Below are positions 47,958 to 56,907 of a stretch of DNA of 64,000 nucleotides, piece after piece. The notes beneath the pieces are model-generated. The model searched no databases. It was not told the origin of the DNA and saw only the letters and a list, made by a program, of their open reading frames with translations. Made by a program: the position numbers and the translations under genes. This DNA comes from Glaciecola sp. HTCC2999 (GTDB taxonomy: Bacteria > Pseudomonadota > Gammaproteobacteria > Enterobacterales > Alteromonadaceae): assembly GCF_000155775.1 (NCBI RefSeq), contig NZ_DS989812.1, forward strand, positions 53,627-117,626. Reading direction: 5' to 3'. Numbering within the stretch: position 1 is the first letter of the stretch; every line of letters starts with the position of its first letter.

Positions 47958-49847
47958 ATGACTGAGCAAAACACTCCACCTGTGGCACCAACGCCACAAG
48001 TGGAGAGCACTACAACAACTAAAACGAATCATCTCAGATCGTTATTGATGATCGTGAAGCAATTTTTAGTGGCGAGTAAAAACGGACGAGGTCTCACTGT
48101 GGATAGTGAAGAATTACCCGTTGATGGTCTATCCGATGAACAGGCACAAACGTGGTTCGATGCGATTTTCGAACCCTTGCGGCCTGCTTATAAACAAACC
48201 TTATTGATGGCTTTTGGGATCAACATTATAGGGTTATTTGCCTCGATATTTGCGTTACAAGTATATGATCGCGTCATCGCTAAAGGCGGCCATAACACGT
48301 TAATCGCATTAGCCTCAGGGATGGCGATTGCTATTTTGGTAGAATTTATTTTACGTGGTGGTCGCTCTGCGCTCATGCGTCGGATTGGTTCACGCATTGA
48401 AATATCTATTGCACGCACTGTTTATAAACGTCTTGCGGATATGCCTTTGATAGAGTTGGAAGCTCGCTCACCGGCATTTTGGCAAGCGATGTTTAGAGAT
48501 ATTGAATTAGTTCGTAGTGTCATGGCGGGTGCACCGGCATTGCTACTTATTGATTTACCTTTCATTGTATTAACACTGATATTATTAAGTATCATAGCAC
48601 CGCCACTATTGGTGCTAGCGTTAGCGATTATGTCTGCGTTTATGTTCTTAGCCTGGCGCTCGGAAAAAGTGATGCGTAACGCGGCTGCTGATGAAAAAGC
48701 CTTGATGATTAATCGTGATGCTGTGTTATCTGATCTAACGGCATCTCGTCGCCATTTAAAAGCGGTTGGTCCTTCTGCTTCTTTGAATCTTAAGTGGGAA
48801 ACGCAATACGCCCAATGGATGGAGAACTCGGTTGATCGCAGTGAAGAAAGTGACCGCTATCGTGATATGTCCCAAAGCTTAATGGTGAGCTCCACGGTCT
48901 TAATGACCAGCTTTGGCGCCATCGCTATCATGAACCAACTCATGACAATGGGGGCATTGATTGCGGCGAATATTTTAACTGGAAAACTCACCAGTCCAAT
49001 GGTGCAATTAGTCAGTCAATGGCGTACATTTGGTCAATTTAACCTTGCTCGCGACCGTCTGAATGAATTATTCAGTGTACCGCTGGACCGCACTGTGTCA
49101 CCTGTCGCGATGGCGCGTCCAGAAGGGCAGTTGACGTTAGACAAGGTGAGCTTTGCATATCCCCAATCTGAATCTAATCAAATTAATGAAGTCTCCGGTC
49201 GACTCGGCGCGACGGGGTTACATGTGATTGTTGGTAATAATGGGAGTGGGAAAACGACATTACTCAAACTGATGCGCGGTTTATATGCACCTTCAGCTGG
49301 TCGAATCTTAATTGATGGGTCAGATATAAAGCAATTTGGCCAACAAGACCTCGCCAAATGGATAGGTTACTTACCTCAACAACCTCGCTTAGTGCAAGGT
49401 ACGATTAAAGAAAACTTACTACTCGCTAGTACGGATATTACTGATGAAGAATTAGTCACGATTTGTAAGCTCGCTGGCGCATTTGAATTTATCACCAGTT
49501 TACCCGATGGCTTTGATACCGAGGTTGGTGAAGCGGGGAGTCGCTTTTCTAGCGGTCAACGCAAACGTATTGCGATTGCTCAAACGTTAATGCAATCGCC
49601 CCCGATTATTTTATTCGATGAGCCTACATCTGACTTAGATCGTGAAGCAGAGCAAGCGTTTATTGCACAAATGAAATTATTAGCTAGAGATCGTACGGTC
49701 ATTGTCGTATCTCATAGCCCGGTATTGTTGCAACAAGCTGATGGTATTGTTGTATTACAAAACGGAAGAGTCGCGGCTGCGGGTCTAGCCAAAGATGTGT
49801 TACCTAAACTCGGTTTTACAAGCAGTGGAGATAATCATGGTAGCTAA
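47958..49847 (+). CDS. Type I secretion ABC transporter (LapB/HlyB type)
   Basis: Inner-membrane ATPase of 629 residues that should power export of the giant adhesin. About 75 cytoplasmic residues precede the membrane domain; there is no catalytic C39 peptidase domain, so no leader processing is expected. The transmembrane part (about 80-340) has several hydrophobic segments, including LLMAFGINIIGLFASIFAL. The nucleotide-binding domain has Walker A GNNGSGKTT (about 425), signature FSSGQ (about 530) in place of the common LSGGQ, Walker B IILFDEPT with SDLD, and a switch His in SHS. The start is 8 bp after the adhesin stop and the end overlaps the adaptor gene by 11 bp, indicating one operon. 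Confidence 0.95.
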   Translation: MTEQNTPPVAPTPQVESTTTTKTNHLRSLLMIVKQFLVASKNGRGLTVDSEELPVDGLSDEQAQTWFDAIFEPLRPAYKQTLLMAFGINIIGLFASIFALQVYDRVIAKGGHNTLIALASGMAIAILVEFILRGGRSALMRRIGSRIEISIARTVYKRLADMPLIELEARSPAFWQAMFRDIELVRSVMAGAPALLLIDLPFIVLTLILLSIIAPPLLVLALAIMSAFMFLAWRSEKVMRNAAADEKALMINRDAVLSDLTASRRHLKAVGPSASLNLKWETQYAQWMENSVDRSEESDRYRDMSQSLMVSSTVLMTSFGAIAIMNQLMTMGALIAANILTGKLTSPMVQLVSQWRTFGQFNLARDRLNELFSVPLDRTVSPVAMARPEGQLTLDKVSFAYPQSESNQINEVSGRLGATGLHVIVGNNGSGKTTLLKLMRGLYAPSAGRILIDGSDIKQFGQQDLAKWIGYLPQQPRLVQGTIKENLLLASTDITDEELVTICKLAGAFEFITSLPDGFDTEVGEAGSRFSSGQRKRIAIAQTLMQSPPIILFDEPTSDLDREAEQAFIAQMKLLARDRTVIVVSHSPVLLQQADGIVVLQNGRVAAAGLAKDVLPKLGFTSSGDNHGS

Positions 49848-51135
49848 TAATCCATTTGCAAAAGTACTACAAAAACAAGGAGAACCGAACTGGCGTCGTC
49901 GCGATGTGTGGTTGATCCTATTATTTATTGTGGCATTGATATGGGCTAGTGTGGCTAAAGTTGATCGAGTAGTAACTGCACCGGGTAAAGTGGTCCCATT
50001 TAATAAGGTAAAAGTGATTCAGCATTTAGAAGGCGGGATCATTGAAACCTTATATGTTCAAGATAATCAGAGAGTGGCGGCAGGCGACCCGCTGATTGAA
50101 TTAAACCTAGCGAGTTCTGGTGTCAATGTACCCGAATTAATGGCGCGTTTTGGTGTGTTACAAATTATACAGAAACGTCTTATGGCAGAAACGCAAGGAA
50201 CTGAATATGTGGTTGATAATGATTTACCAGACAACATTCGTCAGTCCGGATTGGCAGAAAAGAACACGTTTAAATCACGTACTAATGAACTAAATGAAGT
50301 TGTCTCTGCATTAGAACAACAACTCAAACAAGCCGAAAAGCGCGTTGCCGAGCTGCAAGCGAAACAACAGTCCCAAGAACAAAACTTAATCATTGCAGAA
50401 AAGGAACTCGCGATTTCAAATAATCTTGTTGCTGATAAATTGGTCTCTGAACTTGAACATTTCCAGCGTTTACGTGCGGTAGAAACCATGAAAGGTGAAA
50501 TTGCAGCAACGACTCAAGCTATTGCGGGTGCGTTATCTGTTGTAGTTGAATCGCAAGGACGTATTCGCGAAGAACAAGCGCGTTTCGTTCGCAGAGCATC
50601 CGATGAGTTAGGTGATATTGAACGCCAAATGGCGAGTGTAAATGAAGAGCTAATTCGCGCCAAAGAGCAAAAAGCACGTTCCGTAATTCGTGCTCCGATT
50701 GATGGTTTTGTCAAAAATATTAAGTATCAGGCTATTGGTAACGTGATAAAACCGGGCGAGCCGATAATGGAAGTAGTACCAGAAAAAGACCGATTGGTCA
50801 TCGAAGTCAAGTTATCGCCGGTGGATCGAGGTTTTGTTATCCAAGATCAAGAAGCCTTAATCAAAATCTCAGCTTATGACTACTTTCGTTATGGCGGTAT
50901 TGTTGGAACGGTAGAGGGAATTGCTGCTGATACAACCATTGGCCAACAAGAAGAACAGTATTATCGCATCATCATTAATGCCTCTCAGGCTTATGTTGGT
51001 GCACCTGAACAACAAATGTTAATCAAGCCTGGTATGACTGGAGAGGTAGCGATCAAAGTCGATTCTCAATCCGTCTTATGGGCACTTATTAAACCGATAT
51101 TAAAAATAAAAAGTGAAGCATTACGCGAAACTTAA
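49837..51135 (+). CDS. Type I secretion membrane fusion protein (HlyD/LapC family)
   Basis: Periplasmic adaptor joining the ABC transporter to the outer membrane channel. I start it at ATG 49837 (432 aa), which has GTGGAG upstream, rather than the earlier in-frame codon at 49795. A short cytoplasmic N-terminus is followed by one transmembrane helix (VWLILLFIVALIWASVA, about residues 25-41). Then come half a lipoyl motif (GKVVPFNKVKVIQHLEGGII), a long coiled coil (about 140-260, rich in EQQLKQAEKRVAEL-type heptads), the second lipoyl half (SVIRAPIDGFV) and the beta-barrel end. The start overlaps the ABC gene by 11 bp. Confidence 0.95.
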   Translation: MVANNPFAKVLQKQGEPNWRRRDVWLILLFIVALIWASVAKVDRVVTAPGKVVPFNKVKVIQHLEGGIIETLYVQDNQRVAAGDPLIELNLASSGVNVPELMARFGVLQIIQKRLMAETQGTEYVVDNDLPDNIRQSGLAEKNTFKSRTNELNEVVSALEQQLKQAEKRVAELQAKQQSQEQNLIIAEKELAISNNLVADKLVSELEHFQRLRAVETMKGEIAATTQAIAGALSVVVESQGRIREEQARFVRRASDELGDIERQMASVNEELIRAKEQKARSVIRAPIDGFVKNIKYQAIGNVIKPGEPIMEVVPEKDRLVIEVKLSPVDRGFVIQDQEALIKISAYDYFRYGGIVGTVEGIAADTTIGQQEEQYYRIIINASQAYVGAPEQQMLIKPGMTGEVAIKVDSQSVLWALIKPILKIKSEALRET

Positions 51136-51160
51136 GCCATTGTCTCTCAAGGGGGGAACC

Positions 51161-52537
51161 ATGACAATAAAACGTAAACTAACCGCTGGACTACTTGCTG
51201 CAAGTGTTGCATTTGCGGTGAACGCGAATCCGTTAGAGCAAGAACTTGCACACTTAGTTAAGACACATCCTTTATTACTTGCTAGTGATTTTGCTATCGA
51301 TGCATCAGTAGATAATACTGCTGCGGTGAATGCGAATTTTTATACGCGTTTGAAACTCAATGCTGAAACGGGGCGTGAAAAAATTGCTTCCAGAAGCTAT
51401 TTACCAGACGATAATTTTTATTTAGGTAATGCCGGTACCGGTCCTAACCAACGTAGTAAGTTATCCTACCGTAAATGGGGCTTAACCTTAGAAACCCCTT
51501 TATGGCATGGTGGTCGTAATTACTCTGATCTCCGCACTGCTCAGCTTAATCAAGACATGGCAGCGATGGATAAAAACGGTTTGACCCAACAAGTCTTACT
51601 TGAAGGGATCACTGCTTATTTACAAGTAGCTCGTTTCTTAACGTTAATTAAATTGACAGAAGAAAATGAAGCATCAACCCTAAATCAATTGGAATTAGAG
51701 CGTAAACGTGTAAATGCCGGTGGTGGTGTCGCAGTGGATGCATTACAAGCGCAAACACGCTTACAAATTGTCCGTGAACGGACCGTTTTCTATCGTCAAG
51801 GCTTACGTGATGTGATGACAAACTACCAGCAAGTATTTGGTCGTTTGCCAGATTTAAATAATTTACAATCTCTAGATTTGTTCGCTGAACAACTCCCTCA
51901 AAGTGTTGATGTTGCATTAAATATCGCAAAAGCGCAAAGTCCTGATATCCAAGCAGCAGATATTGAAACTAAGCGTGCAAATGAAGCTCTTACTCGAGTG
52001 AAGACTGAATATACACCACGTTTTGACTTAGTTGTTGGTTCGACCCATGAGTTTGATAAAAACATGCTTGATGAACGAAGTGATATGTTTGTTGGTGTGA
52101 AAATGAACTGGGAATATTCACTCGGTTTTGAAACTAAATACCGTTCTTCAGAAGCAACGAATCGCTTAAACGAACAAAAACAACGGGCTAAAAACGTAAA
52201 TAACCGAACTGCTGAAGCGGTTAATATCGCTTGGAACCAAGTGGAAAACGGTCAAGAGCGTTTAAGCTTACTAACCGACGCGGCGGAAATTTCCAAAACC
52301 GTCATGGAAGATCGTAAACGTCTACGTGATGCTGGTAAAGAAACAGCTTTAAGCGTGCTTGATGCAGAAGTGGAATATTATGGTGTACTAGCGAGTCGCG
52401 TGAATGCATTGTATGATACGCGCATCAGTTCATACCGTTTAATGAATGCTATGGGTAAACTGACACCAGATACGATAGGTATCGATGGCCAGTTTAAACT
52501 CCCTGTGCAGTCATTATCGCTAGATTTAATGAAATAA
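51161..52537 (+). CDS. TolC-family outer membrane channel protein (LapE type)
   Basis: Outer-membrane exit duct of the type I system, 458 residues. ATG 51161 follows an unusually strong Shine-Dalgarno run (AAGGGGGGAACC), and a signal peptide follows (MTIKRKLTAGLLAASVAFA, cut near VNA/N). Residues from about 30 on show the two repeated helix-strand-helix halves of the outer membrane efflux family: long amphipathic helices (LDAEVEYYGVLASRVNALYDTRISSYRLMNAMG near the end) and KWGLTLETPLWHGG strands. It begins 25 bp after the adaptor and abuts the first glycosyltransferase with no gap. The strong ribosome site may raise channel synthesis above that of the other exporter parts. Confidence 0.93.
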   Translation: MTIKRKLTAGLLAASVAFAVNANPLEQELAHLVKTHPLLLASDFAIDASVDNTAAVNANFYTRLKLNAETGREKIASRSYLPDDNFYLGNAGTGPNQRSKLSYRKWGLTLETPLWHGGRNYSDLRTAQLNQDMAAMDKNGLTQQVLLEGITAYLQVARFLTLIKLTEENEASTLNQLELERKRVNAGGGVAVDALQAQTRLQIVRERTVFYRQGLRDVMTNYQQVFGRLPDLNNLQSLDLFAEQLPQSVDVALNIAKAQSPDIQAADIETKRANEALTRVKTEYTPRFDLVVGSTHEFDKNMLDERSDMFVGVKMNWEYSLGFETKYRSSEATNRLNEQKQRAKNVNNRTAEAVNIAWNQVENGQERLSLLTDAAEISKTVMEDRKRLRDAGKETALSVLDAEVEYYGVLASRVNALYDTRISSYRLMNAMGKLTPDTIGIDGQFKLPVQSLSLDLMK

Positions 52538-54193
52538 ATGGGCAAAACCAAACCAGCGTTATATTTTAGTAATGAAAGCTACTCCGTCAGTGGCCCCAAA
52601 CTTATGGGGCGGCAAGCGGCTGGAGAAGCTTTTCTGGAAGGGTTTTTAGCACATTATGGGCGGTCCGAGATTGATATACTCCTTCATTCCCCCAAAGAAG
52701 TACGTCAGTCTAGGGATTTCCTAATCAAGCAGCAGCAAGTTGAACGGGTGAACTCATTCAACTTGTGGCAGCTTGAACAGTTTACCAACAGTACGTTGTA
52801 TATGCCTTATCCTGGTATTGGGGATATGGCGGTACATCGAGCTAAAATCGACGAGGCTCGATTTAGTTTATGTGGGATTACTCACACAACTGCCTCTCAT
52901 AGCGTTATGGAAACGCTTTCTAATTTACTCACTGATCCGGTCAGACCATGGGATGCACTTATCTGCACTTCATCTAGTGTCCGTCAATCTGTGGAAGTCA
53001 TATTAGATGAAAAGATGGATTATCTCCGTTGGAAATTAGGGGCCACACGTTTTGAGTTACCGCAGTTACCTGTGATACCTCTTGGAGTACATTGTCATCA
53101 CTATGCTGAGAAGATTCCTGATGCGCGTGCGCAACTAGGTATTGCACCTGATGATATTGTCGTGATTTATGTGGGGCGTTTATCGTTTCATGCTAAAGCG
53201 CATCCTCATCCGATGTTAGCGGCGCTAGAAGCTGCGCATCATCAGCGCAAAAATACACAAGGTAAAATTCACTTACTTCAATGCGGGTGGTATGCTAATG
53301 AACATATTGAAAAAGCATTTACTGATTTACAAAGAACCTTAAGCCCTAATGTTGAGCACCATTACATTGATGGACGTGACAAACAAAATGTCAAACTAGT
53401 GTGGTCAGTAGCGGATATATTTATGTCCTTATCTGATAATATCCAAGAAACCTTTGGGTTAACGCCAATAGAAGCGCTAGCGGCTGGGGTGCCTGCGATT
53501 GTCAGTGATTGGGATGGTTACAAAGACACTATCACACATAATGAAACTGGCTTTCGGGTTAAAACGACGATGCCATCAAAAGATGGTGTTGGCAAGTGGT
53601 TAGCACATCGTTACGCCACGGGTGAAGATACCTATGATATGTATTGTGGGCACAGCTGCGAAACTATCAGTGTAGATATGCACGAAACAACGTCGTATTT
53701 AGTTCGCTTGATTGATGATCCTGCATTGCGTCAATCTATGGGTGAAGCGGGTGTGCAGCGTGCTAAATCTCATTACGATTGGTCTGTGATTATGCGTCAA
53801 TATGATGAGTTATGGACGCAACTGGATCATATTCGCCAACACACGACCAATAAATTTGGTCCATTACCTCATAAAATCTTACCTCAGCAAATTGACCCCT
53901 ATCGATTATTTGCTCATTATCCGACAGAGCAGTTCAGTCAAAATACGTGTTTAAGTGTGGTAACTAGGTTATCTGAGGTTGAGTTTGAGCGATTGATTAA
54001 TCTTAAAGCGCATAGCTTTGCGCATCATATATTACCTAAATACTCTGAAGTCTCGTCTATCTTGAATGTATTTGACCAGCATCCTGAGTGTCACTTAAGT
54101 ACATTATCTGAGGCACTTCCTTTATCATCTATTCGCTTAGAAATAACACTCTCTTGGTTATTAAAAGTGGGTACACTTTCTTTAGAACGATAA
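52538..54193 (+). CDS. Glycosyltransferase, GT4-like, with extra C-terminal domain
   Basis: Predicted GT-B-fold enzyme of 551 residues. The donor-binding half has VVIYVGRLSFHAKAHP, and the EX7E pair at about Glu304/Glu312 (ETFGLTPIEALAAG) is typical of retaining GT4 enzymes. The N-terminal acceptor half has few recognisable motifs. About 120 residues beyond the usual end (LSEVEFERLINLKAH to the C-terminus) look helical, with a winged-helix-like close. No signal peptide or membrane segment is seen, so it is cytoplasmic. ATG follows the TolC stop directly and the second glycosyltransferase starts 6 bp on. Coupling to the adhesin exporter suggests it modifies the adhesin or a surface glycan; donor and acceptor are unknown, though dTDP-rhamnose is made upstream. 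Confidence 0.85.
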   Translation: MGKTKPALYFSNESYSVSGPKLMGRQAAGEAFLEGFLAHYGRSEIDILLHSPKEVRQSRDFLIKQQQVERVNSFNLWQLEQFTNSTLYMPYPGIGDMAVHRAKIDEARFSLCGITHTTASHSVMETLSNLLTDPVRPWDALICTSSSVRQSVEVILDEKMDYLRWKLGATRFELPQLPVIPLGVHCHHYAEKIPDARAQLGIAPDDIVVIYVGRLSFHAKAHPHPMLAALEAAHHQRKNTQGKIHLLQCGWYANEHIEKAFTDLQRTLSPNVEHHYIDGRDKQNVKLVWSVADIFMSLSDNIQETFGLTPIEALAAGVPAIVSDWDGYKDTITHNETGFRVKTTMPSKDGVGKWLAHRYATGEDTYDMYCGHSCETISVDMHETTSYLVRLIDDPALRQSMGEAGVQRAKSHYDWSVIMRQYDELWTQLDHIRQHTTNKFGPLPHKILPQQIDPYRLFAHYPTEQFSQNTCLSVVTRLSEVEFERLINLKAHSFAHHILPKYSEVSSILNVFDQHPECHLSTLSEALPLSSIRLEITLSWLLKVGTLSLER

Positions 54194-54199
54194 TTACCT

Positions 54200-55453
54200 A
54201 TGAACATACTGTTTATTCATCAAAATTTCCCTGGGCAATATAAGCACATTGCGCCGGCTCTTGCTGAACGTGGTCACGATGTTAAAGCGATTGGCATGTG
54301 TGATTTTAAATCGAATGATAAAATCACCTATCATCGCTACCAAAATAAACGTGGAACCACCGCCAATGCTCATCCATGGGTGATTGACTATGAAGCGAAA
54401 ATAATTCGCGGTGAAGCGTGTGCTAATTTATGTAAGTCATTACTCGATGATGGTTACACACCTGATGTAATTTGTGTGCATCCTGGATGGGGTGAAGCGT
54501 TGTTTCTAAAAGATGTTTGGCCGGAGGCTAAGCAACTACATTTTGTGGAGTTTTATTATGGCTCTACTGGGCGTGATGTTGATTTTGATAAAGAATTCCC
54601 GACGTTAAACTTCGCTGGAAAGTGCCGTTTAACGAGTAAAAACACCAACAACCTAATGAATCTTATCACCATGGATGCGGGCATGTCTCCTACACGGTGG
54701 CAGCACTCTACAGTCCCTGAACAATTCCATGAAAAAATATCTGTGATCCACGATGGGATCGATACGAAAGTTCTCTCACCGGATAAAAGCGTGAGTTTTC
54801 AAGCTAAATCTGTTGCTGGGAATGTGGTTCATTTTGATCAAAGTAAGCAGGTGATTACATTTATTAATCGGAATTTAGAACCCAGTCGTGGTTATCACTC
54901 TTTTATGCGGGCTTTGCCTATGATCATGGCGCAGAACCCTGAGGCAAAAGTGGTGATTATCGGTGGTGATGGCGTCAGCTATGGAAAAGCGCCAGAGAAA
55001 GGCACTTGGAAAAATATCTTTTTAGATGAAGTGAAAGAAGATATTGATTTAGATAGACTCTTCTTTTTAGGCCGGATTCCATATCATGTATATTTAAGTG
55101 TCATGCGTTTATCTGCTTGTCATGTCTATTTAACGTATCCTTTTGTCCTGTCATGGTCAATGCTTGAGGCATTAAGCATCGGTGCACCTGTGTTAGCTTC
55201 AAGTACGCCGCCAGTATTAGAAGTGATTGAAGATAATAAAAATGGATGGTTAGTGGATTTCTTTGATTATGAGGCAATCGCCAAACAGACGACTGCGATT
55301 TTAAATAAGCCTAAAGCAGATATTGAACGAGTAACATTGGCAGCTAGAGAAACGGTTGTTGAAAAATATGATTTAGAGCTAGTGTGTTTACCTAAACAAG
55401 TCGCATTGATTGAGAATTTAATCGATGGTGGTCATCAGATTAATCATCACTAG
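54200..55453 (+). CDS. Glycosyltransferase, GT4-like (Glyco_trans_4_3 type N-terminus)
   Basis: A second GT-B enzyme of 417 residues. The N-terminus ILFIHQNFPGQYKHIAPAL and the phrases VHPGWGEALFLKDVWP and FVEFYYG are typical of the family with a glycosyltransferase 4-3 N-terminal domain. The C-terminal half has VTFINRNLEPSRGYHSFMRAL-like text and LSWSMLEALSIGAPVLAS. Here the first Glu of the EX7E pair is replaced by Phe (YPFVLSWSMLE), which I recall as common in this subfamily. It ends the plus-strand run and overlaps the convergent amidotransferase gene by 14 bp. Substrates cannot be read from sequence. Confidence 0.85.
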   Translation: MNILFIHQNFPGQYKHIAPALAERGHDVKAIGMCDFKSNDKITYHRYQNKRGTTANAHPWVIDYEAKIIRGEACANLCKSLLDDGYTPDVICVHPGWGEALFLKDVWPEAKQLHFVEFYYGSTGRDVDFDKEFPTLNFAGKCRLTSKNTNNLMNLITMDAGMSPTRWQHSTVPEQFHEKISVIHDGIDTKVLSPDKSVSFQAKSVAGNVVHFDQSKQVITFINRNLEPSRGYHSFMRALPMIMAQNPEAKVVIIGGDGVSYGKAPEKGTWKNIFLDEVKEDIDLDRLFFLGRIPYHVYLSVMRLSACHVYLTYPFVLSWSMLEALSIGAPVLASSTPPVLEVIEDNKNGWLVDFFDYEAIAKQTTAILNKPKADIERVTLAARETVVEKYDLELVCLPKQVALIENLIDGGHQINHH

Positions 55454-56231
55454 CCAAAAAACGCCCCGTTTGCTCACCTTGCTCAAACACTAACATCTCA
55501 CCTGGCTGCATTTTGATCCACGTTTCATTAGTGGTCAGCGGCTGGGTAGCGAACACGGTAACCACATCTTTTTCAGTCGTTTCAGTACTGAAATCCACAC
55601 TCACTTCAATGTCTTTTAATAATGCAGGACCAAACGGCGCGCGGCGAGTGATCCAATGTAAATTATTGGAACAGTGGACGATCAGTGCATGGCCATCACT
55701 GAGCATAAAGTTACACACATCATAGGCATGCAGCTGGGCGCGCTTTTCATAAATAAATGCATATAGTTGTGTCGGATCAGACGGGCGGGTCGGAAATGCT
55801 GTTGCGATTTGGTCGAGTAACCAACAGAAAATATGTTCAGAATCGGTCGTTCCTACCGGTAAATAACGGCCTAAAGGCAATATAGTATCAATATCTTTGA
55901 GCTGGCCGTTATGCGCAAATGTCCAGTTCTCACCCCATAGTTCACGGCGAAATGGATGGGTATTCTCAAGCGTCAATGCACCGACATTGGCTTGTCTAAT
56001 ATGCCCAATAACAATGTCACTTTTGATGCATTGTTGCTTTAAAAAGTTAGCGACATCGCAGTCCGAGCCGGCTTGTAGATCACGAAACTCTTGTACGCCT
56101 TTGCCCCGATAAAACGTGATCCCCCAACCATCCTTATGTACATCTGTGCGACCGGCACGTTCGACTAACCCGGTAAAACTAAATCGAGCATCGGTAGGCA
56201 CATTGGCCGACATTCCCATTAATTGACACAT
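55440..56231 (-). CDS. Class II glutamine amidotransferase domain protein (YafJ-like)
   Basis: A stand-alone N-terminal-nucleophile amidotransferase domain of 263 residues. Cys2 (after removal of Met1) is the expected nucleophile. RAGRTDVHKDGWGITFY, VIGHIRQANVG, ENTHPF and FAHNGQL are the conserved glutamine-site segments of the family. YafJ-type proteins have no synthase domain and their physiological acceptor is poorly defined. It is transcribed opposite to the glycosyltransferases, overlaps the last one by 14 bp, and diverges from the DUF3010 gene. Confidence 0.93.
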   Translation of the reverse strand: MCQLMGMSANVPTDARFSFTGLVERAGRTDVHKDGWGITFYRGKGVQEFRDLQAGSDCDVANFLKQQCIKSDIVIGHIRQANVGALTLENTHPFRRELWGENWTFAHNGQLKDIDTILPLGRYLPVGTTDSEHIFCWLLDQIATAFPTRPSDPTQLYAFIYEKRAQLHAYDVCNFMLSDGHALIVHCSNNLHWITRRAPFGPALLKDIEVSVDFSTETTEKDVVTVFATQPLTTNETWIKMQPGEMLVFEQGEQTGRFLASDD

Positions 56232-56317
56232 ATTATTGCGCTTACGTTTAAATTATCTTAATAGTCTATTATACCTAACTGATAGCATAGGTACTATCGC
56301 CAACCGTCGTAAAACGA

Positions 56318-56323
56318 TATAAT
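56318..56323 (+). promoter_or_regulatory. Consensus -10 box TATAAT before the DUF3010 gene
   Basis: A perfect TATAAT ends 31 bp before ATG 56355, within the 123-bp divergent gap. No good -35 box is visible at 16-18 bp, so this is a tentative promoter call. Confidence 0.3.
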
Positions 56324-56354
56324 TCTAGTCTTACCAGTACATAGAGAATATGAA

Positions 56355-56786
56355 ATGCAAGTATGTGGCGTTGAAATTAAAGGAACAGAGGCTGTCATCA
56401 GTTTATTATCGATATCCGATGGATTGTTTAACATTCCTGATTGTCGAGTGCGTAAGATTGAGTACACAAAGAAAAATACGACGTCTGATTTACGCTATTT
56501 TCAGGCGACATTTGCTAAGCTGATTGAAGATTATAAAGTCGATGCGGTCATCATCAAAGAGCGTCCATTAAAGGGTAAATTTGCGGGTGGGGCATTAGGT
56601 TTTAAAATGGAAGCCGCGATTCAACTGATCCCGGATTTGGATGTGCATGTGATGACGAATATTGACTTAAAAGAGACATTAAATCGTTACCCTGTGCCGG
56701 TCGATTTTAGTGAAACGGGATTAAAAATCTTCCAGCAAGCAGCATTTAATACCGCGTTTGCTTATTTGGCACCTAATTGTTTATAA
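56355..56786 (+). CDS. DUF3010 family protein
   Basis: A 143-residue cytoplasmic protein of the DUF3010 family, found mostly in marine gammaproteobacteria. The N-terminal VCGVEIKGTEAVISLL, with a short acidic-residue strand, followed later by VDAVIIKERP, is reminiscent of a ribonuclease H-like fold. No activity is established that I know of. There is no signal peptide or membrane segment. It is probably monocistronic, with a hairpin 58 bp after the stop. Confidence 0.8.
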   Translation: MQVCGVEIKGTEAVISLLSISDGLFNIPDCRVRKIEYTKKNTTSDLRYFQATFAKLIEDYKVDAVIIKERPLKGKFAGGALGFKMEAAIQLIPDLDVHVMTNIDLKETLNRYPVPVDFSETGLKIFQQAAFNTAFAYLAPNCL

Positions 56787-56844
56787 CGCCACGACTTTTC
56801 CTTGCCAAACCAGACTATCCTAAGCTAGATTATAGACATGTAAG

Positions 56845-56864
56845 AGACGATCAGGAGATCGTCT
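56845..56864 (+). terminator. Hairpin between the DUF3010 and SDR genes
   Basis: AGACGATC (56845-56852) and GATCGTCT (56857-56864) form a perfect 8-bp stem with an AGGA loop. Only TATT follows, so it is a weak intrinsic terminator or an attenuator, 43 bp upstream of the SDR start. Confidence 0.4.
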
Positions 56865-56907
56865 TATTCGACCAAACCCAATATAAACCTGCTTAGGAAA
56901 ATCGTTT

